Source: Treponema sp.
GTDB taxonomy: Bacteria > Spirochaetota > Spirochaetia > Treponematales > Breznakiellaceae
Direction of reading: 5' to 3'
Length of the DNA: 28,089 nucleotides
Assembly: GCA_031267115.1 (NCBI GenBank)
Contig: JAIRZS010000288.1
Coordinates: forward strand, 1-28,089
Below are positions 1 to 8,985 of this stretch, piece by piece. Both the position numbers and the translations under genes were made by a program. The notes under the pieces are model-generated. The model did no database searches, had not been told where the DNA came from, and saw nothing but the letters and a program-made list of their open reading frames with translations. The number at the start of each line of letters is the position of its first letter. The stretch's first letter is position 1.

Positions 1-55
1 TCAACTGTGCATAATGTACATTCTGTCTACTTCAATACGGGGGTTAAAAACCGGC

Positions 56-571
56 ATGAAGCGCGGGGTTATTATAGTATCGGCGTTTATTTTTATGTCC
101 CAGGCTGCCTTTGCCCAGAATTTCGCCGATATCGTTTATATATACGATGAAATCGGAATTTCCGCGGCCGAATTGCTCTTAAAGAAGCCGTACCTGGCGA
201 GAACCAGCGAATACTGCTGGGCCGAATATTACAGCGGTTTTTTGCCGGAATACAATACGGCGGTAAACGCCTCCGGCAGGTATTTTGTCCATCCGGATTA
301 CGGGCTGTACAAACTTGCGGTAACTGTCACCACGGATTCGCCTGATTTTTGCCGGAGCTTTTACAACAGCTCAAGAGAGCTTTTTTCAGGCCTTTACGGC
401 GAAGGCGTACGGTCGCCGCCGGCTTTTAATGAAACGATTTTCTGGGATAACGGCGAACGCCGTATCCTGCTTTTCATTGCCACTACGGTGATACCCCTGC
501 CCACCCCTACGGTGATAATCACCATAAGCAGTATGAGGAGCGAACACCAGAGAATTTTAGCCCTGGAGTAA
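56..571 (+). CDS. Hypothetical exported protein, 171 aa
   Basis: I do not recognise a family. From the ATG at 56 the protein starts MKRGVIIVSAFIFMSQAAFA, a clear Sec signal peptide (short basic start, hydrophobic core, AFA-Q cleavage site), with no lipobox cysteine, so a soluble periplasmic protein is likely. The mature part is rich in Tyr, Phe and Ser, has two Cys, and ends in a hydrophobic Thr/Ile/Pro stretch. An upstream in-frame ATG at 14 would put 14 residues before the signal peptide, so 56 is preferred. The ribosome site is weak (a GGGGG stretch about 10 nt upstream). The gene converges on the radical SAM gene, with a repeat element between them. The left part of any operon lies outside the window. 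Existence of the gene is likely; its function is unknown. Confidence 0.6.
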   Translation: MKRGVIIVSAFIFMSQAAFAQNFADIVYIYDEIGISAAELLLKKPYLARTSEYCWAEYYSGFLPEYNTAVNASGRYFVHPDYGLYKLAVTVTTDSPDFCRSFYNSSRELFSGLYGEGVRSPPAFNETIFWDNGERRILLFIATTVIPLPTPTVIITISSMRSEHQRILALE

Positions 572-583
572 AAGGCCCCTTAC

Positions 584-685
584 GGAACGCGCAAGGGATA
601 GAAGCGGAACAAAAACGCTTGCGCGTTTTTGTTGGAGCGGATAGCCCGGTCCGTGCGCCTATTATGGCGCACGGATGCGCCCAAA
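584..685 (+). ncRNA. Dispersed structured element, copy 1 (Flavo-1-like)
   Basis: This is one of four copies in the window that share ordered blocks: GGAACGCGCAAGGGAT, then GAAGCGG, a hairpin, GGAGCGG, AGCCCGGTCCG, a second hairpin, and CGGATGCGCCC. Here hairpin 1 is a perfect 11-bp stem (608-618 with 623-633, loop TTGC). Hairpin 2 is a perfect 9-bp stem (651-659 with 666-674). It fills the gap between the convergent genes ending at 571 and 703. The blocks resemble the Flavo-1 RNA motif of Bacteroidetes and Spirochaetes as I remember it. The family assignment needs a covariance-model search. A mobile palindromic repeat is the alternative. Confidence 0.55.
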
Positions 686-702
686 AATAAGAAGATGAAA
701 AG

Positions 703-3183
703 TCAGGCGTTTATCCCGTAGATTTCCCGGTAGACGGCGAAATAGGACAGGCCCTCAGGCCGGGCGGCGCCGGCTGCGACCGGGCGTTTCGCGAGGACGG
801 CCTTGCGGCGTAAAGCCGAAAGCGGTTCCCCGGCGTCAAGCCGCCTCTGCCGGTACTCCTTTTCCCGGGCGGCCTCAACCCGGTCCGCAGCGCCGTCCCC
901 CGCGGCCCTGCCTGGGCGGTACTCATAGCCCCAGAGCAGCGACGCGGCGGAGTGTTTTTTTGCCCCGAAAGCTATGCTTACATTCACGGCGTCGATTACC
1001 GCTATTCCCGAAGGCAGCCGCCGGTTGACGCGGCGGATAAATTCATCGGCGCCGATGCTGAATTCAAGGTCCGCCGTGGCTATTTCCCCCTCCGCCGCGA
1101 TTCCGACGGAAAGCGGGGACGCGAAATCAATTTTTGCCAGGGGGTTAAAGCCCTGCGTAAAAAGCACGGGAATGCCGGCGCGGCACATTGTCATGGAAAA
1201 GACTTCTATCAGCGAAAGATGGGGAAGCCAGACCGCGCTCCCCTCTTTGGTAAAAGAAAAGATAATACGGCGGGTTTCCGGACCGGGGGGATTCCCCGGA
1301 ACGCTGTTTTGCCGCAGCGGGCCGGTTCCCGCTTCGCCGGTACTTGCCGGGCCGGCAATGCCCCCGCCGGATCCGGCGTTTTCCGCGATACGGCCCCGGC
1401 CCGGACAGATGCCGCAAGGGTGCGTACATTTTTCGGCGCAGGGTTTCGCCGGCCTGGAACCCTGGGAATTTTCGTATTCCCGGCGCAGGTACGCGGGCAA
1501 AACGCCTGAATCAACGCAGCCCCAGGGCGGGGCCTGTTTTTCCCCGGTGTTTTCCCCGCCTGAAAGTATTTCGCTTACAAGGGCCTTATACCGGGAAAAA
1601 ATTCCGCGCCATATGTCCTCTTTGAAAAATTCATCCCAGGCGTCAAGCCGGCAGCCCTGGAGGAAGGCCTCCTCGATCAGCTCCCCTACCCTTTCGCCGC
1701 CCCGGCTCAAAACGCCTTCGATCATGGAAGTAAATGGGTTTGCCGTGCTTACCTTATGCCCCAGGGGCTTAAGCCTGGCGCGTATATAGCCAAGCTTATT
1801 TTTCGCTTCTTCCTCGCTGATCTGCGCACAGAACTGATAAGGCGTATGCGGCTTGGGGACAAAGGGGCCGACATTTATGTTAAAATGAGTACGGGTTCTC
1901 CGGCCCACATCGGCGATGAAGTTTACGATTTCCTCCTCTTCTCCCGGAGAATCGGGCCCGGACGCCGCCTCTCCGGGCGGAAGGCCGATCATAAAGTAGA
2001 ATTTCGCCCCCCGCCAGCCGTTTTTCCGGGCTTCGTTTATTATTGAAACAACTGAATCCCGGGGAACGGATTTGTTGACGGCAAGCTGCCACAGCTCATT
2101 TGCCGTCTCCACCGCGAAGGTAAGGCCGCTCTTGCGGACACGGGACACTTTTTCCAGAATGGGCAGGGAAAAGGTAGAGACTTTCAGGGAGGGAAGCTGA
2201 AAGGAAACGTGCCTTGGGGAAAATTCCCGGGTGAGCGTTTCCAAAAGGCCGCCTATGCGGCTATAGTCCCCTGTGGAAAGGGAGGAAAGGCTGATCTCCC
2301 GGTAGCCGCCCTCTTCGATAAAAGCACGGGCCTCCCGGGCGACAACGGCGGCGTCCTTTTGCCGCATGGGCCGGTACCAGATTCCAGCGTGGCAGAAACG
2401 GCAGCCTGACGGGCAGCCGCGCATAATTTCCACCGCCCCGTGGTGCTGGACGATCTTCATGCTGGGAACCGGGAAAACCGCGGCGTCCGCCCCGCGTTCG
2501 GCAAAGGCCGTGTCAACGGCGCGGAACGCCTTTTCCTTGCCGCCCATCCACACGGAAGGGTGATCGCGAAGCAGGGAAAGGAGGGCCGCCCTGCCCTGCC
2601 CCGCTCTTTTCAATTCCGCCATTTTTCCGGCAAGTTCAAAAAAACCGCCTTCCGCTTCCCCAATCCAGAACGCGTCGATAAAACGGCCATACGGCCGGGG
2701 ATTGGAAACGCAGGGCCCGCCCATGATCACCAGGGGATCGGATTCGCCCCTTTCAGCGGCGCGGAGGGGTATGGAAGCGGCGCCGAGCATGGAAAGGACG
2801 CCCGAAATTCCCAGCTCGTAACTCAGGGTAAAACAAAGCAGGTCAAGGTCCTTAAGGCTGATTCCGGTATCGAGTCCGTAAAGCGGCAAGCCCTGTTCAC
2901 GGAGCAGGTTTTCAAAATCAGGGGCCGGGGCAAAGGCCCTGTCGCAGATTATGCCGGGGATGCGGTTCAGGCGGTTGTAGAGGATACGCGCGGCCTGGTT
3001 TGACATGCCGATTTCATAAAGATCCGGAAAGGCTGCCGCCATATAAAGGACATCCCCTTCCTGCGCGCCGGGAGGGATTCTGGCAAGCCTTCCGTATTCG
3101 CCGCCCGCGTAACGCGCGGGCTTTTCCACGGTAGAGAGAAGATCCCCAAGGTCCTTTACCGGATCGACAAAACACCTCTCCAT
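703..3183 (-). CDS. Fused radical SAM / DUF2344 protein (TIGR03960-TIGR03936 type), 826 aa
   Basis: The N-terminal part has the B12-binding-like lead-in typical of this family. It is followed by a radical SAM core with the 4Fe-4S motif RGCPSGCRFC (C257, C261, C264; CX3CX2C spacing). A second Cys group (C582, C586, C590, C593) sits before a Gly/Pro linker, and residues about 640-826 form a DUF2344 domain (RRIIFSFTKEG onward). Full length with both halves fused is the usual form of this family. The exact reaction is not known; RNA or ribosome modification has been suspected for relatives from genomic context. It is the last gene of the mre/rod run: its ATG lies 4 nt after the rodA stop, so it is probably co-transcribed with the elongasome genes. 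No strong ribosome site is visible, consistent with coupling to rodA translation. Family assignment is confident; function is not. Confidence 0.9.
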   Translation of the reverse strand: MERCFVDPVKDLGDLLSTVEKPARYAGGEYGRLARIPPGAQEGDVLYMAAAFPDLYEIGMSNQAARILYNRLNRIPGIICDRAFAPAPDFENLLREQGLPLYGLDTGISLKDLDLLCFTLSYELGISGVLSMLGAASIPLRAAERGESDPLVIMGGPCVSNPRPYGRFIDAFWIGEAEGGFFELAGKMAELKRAGQGRAALLSLLRDHPSVWMGGKEKAFRAVDTAFAERGADAAVFPVPSMKIVQHHGAVEIMRGCPSGCRFCHAGIWYRPMRQKDAAVVAREARAFIEEGGYREISLSSLSTGDYSRIGGLLETLTREFSPRHVSFQLPSLKVSTFSLPILEKVSRVRKSGLTFAVETANELWQLAVNKSVPRDSVVSIINEARKNGWRGAKFYFMIGLPPGEAASGPDSPGEEEEIVNFIADVGRRTRTHFNINVGPFVPKPHTPYQFCAQISEEEAKNKLGYIRARLKPLGHKVSTANPFTSMIEGVLSRGGERVGELIEEAFLQGCRLDAWDEFFKEDIWRGIFSRYKALVSEILSGGENTGEKQAPPWGCVDSGVLPAYLRREYENSQGSRPAKPCAEKCTHPCGICPGRGRIAENAGSGGGIAGPASTGEAGTGPLRQNSVPGNPPGPETRRIIFSFTKEGSAVWLPHLSLIEVFSMTMCRAGIPVLFTQGFNPLAKIDFASPLSVGIAAEGEIATADLEFSIGADEFIRRVNRRLPSGIAVIDAVNVSIAFGAKKHSAASLLWGYEYRPGRAAGDGAADRVEAAREKEYRQRRLDAGEPLSALRRKAVLAKRPVAAGAARPEGLSYFAVYREIYGINA

Positions 3184-3187
3184 AATT

Positions 3188-4498
3188 TTAGTGCTGGTAC
3201 CTTCTTATGTAAACACTGAGGGCAAGCCCGACGCCCGACATCGCGGTAATCATGGCGGACCCTCCGTAGGACATGAACAGCAGCGGTATTCCGGTAATGG
3301 GCATGATCCCCATAGTCATGCCCACATTGATAAGAAAATGAAAAATATAAACCGAAGAAAGGCCGGCGGCGATAAGGGACCCGAATGTATCGGTTGTGGT
3401 TTTTACGATTCTGATCAGGCGGAGGCTTATCAAAAGGAAAAGGGCGAAGGCCAGAATGCCTCCTGCATAACCCCATTCTTCCGTGTATATCGAGAAGATA
3501 AAGTCGGTGCTTTGCTGGGGCAGGAAGCGGTAGTGGCTTTGCGTCCCGCGGAGATAACCCTTGCCCCACAGTCCGCCTGACCCTATGGCGGTAATTGACT
3601 GGATAATATTCCAGCCCGAACCCTGGGGGTCTACATTGGGATCAAGAAATACGATAAGCCGCATAATCTGGTAATCCTTAAGCACCCTGTGGGACAAGAA
3701 GGACATGCCCAGCGACAGTATTACTATCGCCGTTATATAGGCTATCCAGTAAAAATACCGTTTTTTGTAGCGCAGAAAGCCAAAAAGCGCGATAACGAGT
3801 ACTATAAGCAGCGACAGGATTGCCACCGCTACAAAGCGGAAATTCATAAGTATATTCAGGGAAGCGGCGGCGTTCCGCATAATATAGGTCTGCCAGAGGG
3901 GCAGCCCCATAAGAAACCCCGTAAGCGCGATACAGGCGACGAAGAACAGTATATACTTTATTGAAATACCCGCGATAAAGGTCATTACGAGCAAAATAGG
4001 AATAAAGACAAGGGATGTCCCAAAGTCCGGCTGGAGCAGAATCAGGCCCATCGGGACAAATACGATAATACAGGACAGCGCAAAGCGCAGGAAAGACTGG
4101 GGATTCCTCTTGGAGGAATCCAGATACCGGGCAAGGAGAATAATGGTCGTTATTTTGGCGAATTCCGAGGGCTGGATACCAAAAGAGCCGATGCCGATCC
4201 ACGCGCGGGCTCCCGACACCGTGCGGCCGAACAGGCATGTATAGGCAAGCAGCGCGAGGGTACCTAGATAGAGATATGCCGATAATTCATATAAACGCCG
4301 GTAATTGATCACGGCCAGGGCCAGGGCCAGCACCGTTCCGAAAGAGGCAAAGATTATCTGCCTTATATATTCGTTTGATACCTGGACGCCCGAAGCGTTA
4401 ATGCCCGAAGAATAGATAAAGAGGATTCCGAAAACGGAAAGCGCAATAGCCGAAAGGAACAGTATATAATCTATTCCCAGAATATTTTGCAGTTTCAC
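3188..4498 (-). CDS. rodA: SEDS peptidoglycan glycosyltransferase RodA
   Basis: RodA polymerises lipid II into glycan strands during side-wall growth, together with its transpeptidase partner PBP2, in the inner membrane. The protein has about ten hydrophobic segments. It carries the SEDS signatures near the C-terminus: WNIIQSITAIGSGGLWGKGY, QSTDFIFSIYTEEWGYAG and GIPLLFMSYGGSAM. At 436 aa it is longer than the ~370 aa of many RodA proteins, with extra hydrophobic sequence in the middle (around residues 205-265). The start is GTG at 4498, and it overlaps the mrdA stop by one base (TAGTG), so translational coupling is likely. Position right after mrdA favours RodA over FtsW. Confidence 0.95.
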   Translation of the reverse strand: MKLQNILGIDYILFLSAIALSVFGILFIYSSGINASGVQVSNEYIRQIIFASFGTVLALALAVINYRRLYELSAYLYLGTLALLAYTCLFGRTVSGARAWIGIGSFGIQPSEFAKITTIILLARYLDSSKRNPQSFLRFALSCIIVFVPMGLILLQPDFGTSLVFIPILLVMTFIAGISIKYILFFVACIALTGFLMGLPLWQTYIMRNAAASLNILMNFRFVAVAILSLLIVLVIALFGFLRYKKRYFYWIAYITAIVILSLGMSFLSHRVLKDYQIMRLIVFLDPNVDPQGSGWNIIQSITAIGSGGLWGKGYLRGTQSHYRFLPQQSTDFIFSIYTEEWGYAGGILAFALFLLISLRLIRIVKTTTDTFGSLIAAGLSSVYIFHFLINVGMTMGIMPITGIPLLFMSYGGSAMITAMSGVGLALSVYIRRYQH

Positions 4499-6384
4499 TA
4501 TTCCCGCCGCCCCTGAATCGGTATGATAGACTGGAAATTAAGAGAGCGGACCGCTTCCTCGTAGCTCTGACCGGTAAATATGCCCTGGAATATAATAGCG
4601 GACGCGTAAGGCGCCCACCACTCCCAGTCATTTACCGCCTCGACAATGATGGAAACTACCACGCGTTCTTCTGGATTATCGGTCCGGTAAGGCGCGAAAG
4701 CCGTAAACCAGGAGTGCCACTTGTTTTGCAGGCCGACTTCCCCGGTCCCGGTCTTTCCCGCGATCTCCACAGATTGAATGTTCAGGGGGAACCGGGCGGT
4801 CCCCTCGCTGATAACGGAACGCATATCCCGGCGTACCCTGGCGAGTACTTCCTTGTCAATATCGCTTTCGTGCAGAATTTCGGGCAGGACATTCTGTTCT
4901 ACCGCGCCGGTCAGGGGATCGCGCACTTCCCTGAGGAAATGGGGCTTGTAGATGATCCCGTCGTTTACTACCAGGGCCGCCATATTGGCCATTTGTATGG
5001 GGGTAACCAGCGTATAACCCTGGCCTATGGACATATTCATCGTGTCGCCGCCAAGCCACCTTTCGTGGAAACGCCTGTCCTTCCATTGAGGGGTCGGAAT
5101 AAAACCGGCAATCTCGCCGGGAAGATCGATGCCGGTTAAATCCCCGTAGCCGTATTTTCGGGCGTAGTTTACAATACGTTCCACGCCAAGGTAATCCCGG
5201 CCTACGACCCAGTAATAAATATCACAGGACTGGGCCATGGCCCGCTGCAGGTTAAGCCGGCCGTGGCCCGGCCTGCGGATATGGCAGCGCCAGAGCCGGT
5301 CGCCGTAAGAAATCTCCCCCTGGCAGTCGATGGTTTGTTCAGGGGGGAATACGTTTTCCGCGAGGATTCCGGTTGTCATAACAATTTTAAAGGTGGATGC
5401 CGGCGGATAACTTGACTGTATGGCCCTGTTTAAGAGCGGCTTGTTCGGATCGTTTATCAGCGATTGGTAATCGGCGTCGAAGTCGGTGCGGCTGAATATA
5501 TTCGGATCGTACCAGGGGTAGGACACCATGGCGAGTATTTCGCCGGTGGACGGCCTCATAACTACCACCGCCCCCATGCGCCTTCCCAGGGCTTTTTCCG
5601 CGAGAGTCTGCACGGAACGATCTATAGTAAGCACCAGGTTTTTCCCCATCTGCGGGGATTCCCTTATATAGTTTGTGTCACGCGCGATACGCCTGCCCCG
5701 GACATCGACGGTCCGGGTCTCCCGCCCCTTTCTCCCGCGCAGGATATCATCGTACTGCCGTTCTATCCCCGCCTTGCCGATTATATCCCCCTGCTGATAA
5801 CCCTGGTTGTAGAGCATGGTAAGCTCATCCCGGGTAATATTCCCCACATAGCCGATGATATGGGAAAGGCTTTCCAGACCGGCATAGTTTCTGACAGGCT
5901 TGGACTGCCAGGAAACCCCCGGAAGGGCGTCCGCGTTTTCCGCGATAGTGGCAATAGTGTTAAACGGGACATTGACGGCGATTTCAACCGGCTGATAAAG
6001 GTAGTAGTACTGGGCGGGAATCCTCCTGTCTATCTGCTCCCGGTTTATTCCGAGGATTGCCGCCGTGCGGCTGATCACTTCGGACATTCTGTCCCTGGGC
6101 ACTTCCGCCGGGGTAATATTTACGGCAAAAGAATCGGTGTTGAGAACCAGGGGCTGATCAAAATTCCGGTCGTAAATTTCGCCCCGCTGGGCGTTTATTA
6201 TGGTAGTCTGGCGGGCTATATTCTGGGCGCGGTTAACGTATATTTCGCCGTTCAGTATCTGCATCGCGAACAACTGGATGCCGTACAGCGCGAAGATCAG
6301 GATAAAAACAACCTGAAGCACGCTCATCCGCAACTGAGGTTTTTCCTCGTCAAGGGGCTCCGGCCCCGGCAGGAATGAAGACAT
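4498..6384 (-). CDS. mrdA: Penicillin-binding protein 2 (transpeptidase)
   Basis: This is the class B PBP that cross-links the peptidoglycan made by RodA during cell elongation. It has a short cytoplasmic start, one membrane segment (about residues 21-42), a dimerisation/pedestal region, and a C-terminal transpeptidase. The three active-site motifs are present: STFK (catalytic S330, K333), SCD (386-388, in place of the more usual SxN) and KTGTG (544-548). The 628-aa length is normal for PBP2. The ATG directly follows the mreD stop (TAAATG, no spacer) and the stop overlaps the rodA start, so the gene is embedded in one transcript. The pairing with rodA and mreBCD points to PBP2 rather than the divisome PBP3/FtsI. 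Confidence 0.95.
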   Translation of the reverse strand: MSSFLPGPEPLDEEKPQLRMSVLQVVFILIFALYGIQLFAMQILNGEIYVNRAQNIARQTTIINAQRGEIYDRNFDQPLVLNTDSFAVNITPAEVPRDRMSEVISRTAAILGINREQIDRRIPAQYYYLYQPVEIAVNVPFNTIATIAENADALPGVSWQSKPVRNYAGLESLSHIIGYVGNITRDELTMLYNQGYQQGDIIGKAGIERQYDDILRGRKGRETRTVDVRGRRIARDTNYIRESPQMGKNLVLTIDRSVQTLAEKALGRRMGAVVVMRPSTGEILAMVSYPWYDPNIFSRTDFDADYQSLINDPNKPLLNRAIQSSYPPASTFKIVMTTGILAENVFPPEQTIDCQGEISYGDRLWRCHIRRPGHGRLNLQRAMAQSCDIYYWVVGRDYLGVERIVNYARKYGYGDLTGIDLPGEIAGFIPTPQWKDRRFHERWLGGDTMNMSIGQGYTLVTPIQMANMAALVVNDGIIYKPHFLREVRDPLTGAVEQNVLPEILHESDIDKEVLARVRRDMRSVISEGTARFPLNIQSVEIAGKTGTGEVGLQNKWHSWFTAFAPYRTDNPEERVVVSIIVEAVNDWEWWAPYASAIIFQGIFTGQSYEEAVRSLNFQSIIPIQGRRE

Positions 6385-6888
6385 TTAGTTTTCTCTCTTT
6401 CCAACAAGAAGGGCATTGAAGAGCCTTAAAAAACCGAACAAAAGGGGCGCGGTAACGGTGTTGACCGCCAGTTCAATCCACAGAGTGCTTTCAGAAAGGG
6501 CGTAGAACGGTATCGCGCCCGCAAAGAGTATATGCAGAACAAAATACAGCGCCGCCTTGATTACTGTCGCCCCGGCGCAGAGGGCCATGGGAAGGAAAAA
6601 ACTGTCCAGGAAAAAAGTGCCGTTCATGCGCCCGGCAAGGGCCCCGACCAGGGTGCGTACAAAGGCGTTGAGCCCGAGCGGGGCGGCCGAGAGGAAATCG
6701 AGCAGGACGCCCGAGCAAAAACCCGAAAGCTGCCCTGTCATGGCGCCGTTTTGGTAAGCGGTAAAAACAAGTATTCCCAGGGCAAAGTCCGGCACCGCGC
6801 GGTTAATGGCAAGATGGGACAGCAGCGTCGATTGCAGGATTCCGGCAATGACGGAAAAGACGGTTGTCCAGATTATGTTCTTAGCCAT
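6385..6888 (-). CDS. mreD: Rod shape-determining protein MreD
   Basis: This small inner-membrane protein belongs to the MreBCD elongasome and links MreC to the membrane synthesis complex. The 167-aa sequence is almost entirely hydrophobic, with about five membrane segments, including the family-typical stretch FCSGVLLDFLSAAPLGLNAF. The ATG at 6888 overlaps the end of mreC by 8 nt, and the stop is immediately followed by the mrdA ATG. Sequence similarity in this family is low, so the call rests on size, topology and position between mreC and mrdA, which is characteristic. Confidence 0.9.
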   Translation of the reverse strand: MAKNIIWTTVFSVIAGILQSTLLSHLAINRAVPDFALGILVFTAYQNGAMTGQLSGFCSGVLLDFLSAAPLGLNAFVRTLVGALAGRMNGTFFLDSFFLPMALCAGATVIKAALYFVLHILFAGAIPFYALSESTLWIELAVNTVTAPLLFGFLRLFNALLVGKREN

Positions 6889-7825
6889 TATCGGCCCCGC
6901 CGGCCTCCCCCGCTACCGTATCATCGAAAGAATCCGCGGCTTCGGACAGCCCCGGATCCGGCGACGCCGCGTCAATCACAAATACATATTCCAGCCGGGA
7001 AAAATCAAGGGCGGTTTCCAGTTCAACTTCCATGGAAGTTTCGTCTTCCTTGTAGAAGATCCTGCTTACCCTGCCGATATTGATTCCCGCGGGGTAGACC
7101 GCGCCGTACCCTCCCCCTATGCCGCTCGTGATCACCATATCGCCAAAATGGACATCTTCCCGGGCGCGTTTGCTGATAAGCCGCATGAGCAGGGGGTACT
7201 CGCCTTTGCCCTGCCCTTCCACAAGGCCCTCGTAACGCGAAGACGCAAAACGGGCGGGGACAAAAGAACTCGCGTCGTATACGGGCATTACCAAGCTTTC
7301 AAACTGGCCCGCCTGAATCACCTTCCCGGCCAGCGCCTGGATACCGTCCTGGAATGTGATAACCGCCATATTGTAGGCAACCCCGTCGCGCCTGCCTTTG
7401 TTGATAACAAAGGCCGAAAAAAGATTATCCGGATCACGGCCTATTATTTCAGCAGGGTAATGCCGGTAACGGATCTGCCGCGAAAAGCCGAGCAGCTCCC
7501 GCAGGCGGTAGTTTTCCTGGCGTATTTCCGCCGCGCTCCGTTCAAGCTGTTCGTAGCGAGTTACCCGCCCGGTAAGCTCCGTGTACGCTTTCTGTAAGGC
7601 CGCAAGCTCCTGTATGGAATTAACCGTCTGCGCGATTCGCGAGGAAACGCCGTAGATTCCCCCGCGAACCCCGGAAAATATAGAAAGCCCCACATTTTTA
7701 AAGTTTACCACAAAACTCAGCGTAGAAAAAAAGAGCAGGGTAAATGAAAAAAGGGAAAGCACGGCGAATACATAGATATCCGCGTTGAACCGCAGCTTCT
7801 TTTTCCGTTCTCTCCCGAACTTCAT
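6881..7825 (-). CDS. mreC: Rod shape-determining protein MreC
   Basis: MreC is a periplasmic scaffold that activates PBP2-RodA. It has a basic start (MKFGRERKKK), one membrane segment (about residues 15-40), a coiled coil (the region with QELAALQKAYTELTGRVTR and RSAAEIRQENYRLRELLG), and then the beta-rich MreC domain (VINKGRRDGV, MVITSGIGGGYGAVYPAGI). The C-terminal tail is acidic. I take the ATG at 7825, five nt after the mreB stop. A TTG at 7834, overlapping the mreB TGA, would add three residues and is also possible; neither has a clear ribosome site. The tail overlaps mreD by 8 nt. Confidence 0.93.
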   Translation of the reverse strand: MKFGRERKKKLRFNADIYVFAVLSLFSFTLLFFSTLSFVVNFKNVGLSIFSGVRGGIYGVSSRIAQTVNSIQELAALQKAYTELTGRVTRYEQLERSAAEIRQENYRLRELLGFSRQIRYRHYPAEIIGRDPDNLFSAFVINKGRRDGVAYNMAVITFQDGIQALAGKVIQAGQFESLVMPVYDASSFVPARFASSRYEGLVEGQGKGEYPLLMRLISKRAREDVHFGDMVITSGIGGGYGAVYPAGINIGRVSRIFYKEDETSMEVELETALDFSRLEYVFVIDAASPDPGLSEAADSFDDTVAGEAGGADNG

Positions 7826-7830
7826 AAAGA

Positions 7831-8859
7831 TCAACCGTTCAGGCTGTCATAAATACTGCGGGTATTGTCAAATCCCCTGGCATTTTCAAAGTACTTTCCC
7901 GCGCCCAGGGCGACGCAGTCAAGCGGCCGCTCGGCAAGAATAACAGGCACGCCGGTTTCTTTCGAAATAAGCTTGGGAAGGCCCTTGAGAAGGGACCCGC
8001 CGCCGGTCATCACAATGCCCCGTTCCACAATATCCGCCGCAAGCTCCGGAGGGGTCTGGCCGAGGGTGGTTTTTATCTCGTCGATGATCTGGGTGATAGG
8101 GTCCTTCAGGGCTTCCCTTACCTCCACAGAATCGATTTCCAGCCTGCGGGGAAGCCCGGTAATGGCGTCGGTCCCCTTTATTTCCACCTTTTCGATAGTC
8201 TTGTCCGGGGAGGCGTTGCCTATCTCGATCTTGAGCCGTTCCGCAGTCTGCTCGCCGATGATAAGGTTGTGGACGCTGCGGACATGCTTGATGATCGCCT
8301 CGTCGAATTCATCCCCCCCAAGCCTGATGGCGTTGGTAACCACCATGCCCCCCAGGGAAATAACCGAAATTTCCGTAGTGCCGCCGCCTATATCGCAGAT
8401 CATATGCCCCGCCGGCTCAAAAATAGGGATATCCGCCCCGATGGCCGCAGCAAGGCTTTCCTCGATAACCATCACTTCCCGGGCGCCGGCCTTGTAGGCG
8501 CTTTCCTCCACAGCCCGGCGCTCCACTTCGGTAATACAGGAGGGGATTCCGATAACCATGCGCGGCTTGATAAACCGGTAACGGGGAAGCACCTTGGAGA
8601 TAAAATAGCGGATCATCTTTTCCGTGGATTCAAGGTCCGCGATAACCCCGTCCCTCATGGGCCGTATCGCGATAATATTCCCCGGGGTTTTCCAAAGCAT
8701 GCGCTTCGCGTCAACGCCGACCGCCATTACCTTCTTGGTCCCCCGCTCCACCGCCACAACAGAAGGTTCGTTTATCACGATACCCTTTCCGCGTATATAA
8801 ATAAGGGTATTGCAAGTACCCAAATCAATACCGATATCTGAAGTTTTCATCCCAAACAT
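7831..8859 (-). CDS. mreB: Actin-like rod shape protein MreB
   Basis: MreB is the cytoplasmic ATP-binding filament protein that directs the wall elongation complex along the membrane. The actin-fold signatures are present: IDLGTCNTLIY (phosphate 1), DIGGGTTEISV (phosphate 2) and the late GIVMTGGGSLLKGL (adenosine loop). The 342-aa length is normal. The ATG at 8859 is well supported by GGGAGGA about 7 nt upstream; an internal ATG three codons later has no better site. It is the first gene of the mreB-mreC-mreD-mrdA-rodA-radical SAM series. A 126-bp spacer separates it from the TPR gene and carries a possible weak promoter. Confidence 0.97.
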   Translation of the reverse strand: MFGMKTSDIGIDLGTCNTLIYIRGKGIVINEPSVVAVERGTKKVMAVGVDAKRMLWKTPGNIIAIRPMRDGVIADLESTEKMIRYFISKVLPRYRFIKPRMVIGIPSCITEVERRAVEESAYKAGAREVMVIEESLAAAIGADIPIFEPAGHMICDIGGGTTEISVISLGGMVVTNAIRLGGDEFDEAIIKHVRSVHNLIIGEQTAERLKIEIGNASPDKTIEKVEIKGTDAITGLPRRLEIDSVEVREALKDPITQIIDEIKTTLGQTPPELAADIVERGIVMTGGGSLLKGLPKLISKETGVPVILAERPLDCVALGAGKYFENARGFDNTRSIYDSLNG

Positions 8860-8885
8860 TAAGCTTCCTCCCGGATACTGTGATC

Positions 8886-8915
8886 TTCATACCAACTTCA
8901 ATCCAACCAATCCAA
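8886..8915 (-). promoter_or_regulatory. Possible promoter upstream of mreB
   Basis: On the minus strand TTGGAT (8915-8910) and TATGAA (8891-8886) are 18 bp apart, and they lie about 27 bp before the mreB ATG. The match is partial, and the sequence consists of repeated TTGG/ATTGG steps, so a chance match is quite possible. It is reported because this is the only real spacer ahead of the mre genes. Confidence 0.25.
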
Positions 8916-8985
8916 AAACCCAAAAAAATCCAACATCAGTACAGCCCCCGGCCGCCCGTTTTGCCGCCGCCGACCGCGCCACGCC

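Noticed and set aside
20..30. ATTCTGTCTAC occurs near both window ends (also near 27853)
   Set aside because: An 11-bp match is expected by chance many times in 28 kb, and the flanks do not align.
5464..6378. 304-aa open frame antisense to mrdA
   Set aside because: It is opposite a complete PBP2 with all its active-site motifs; no independent evidence supports it.
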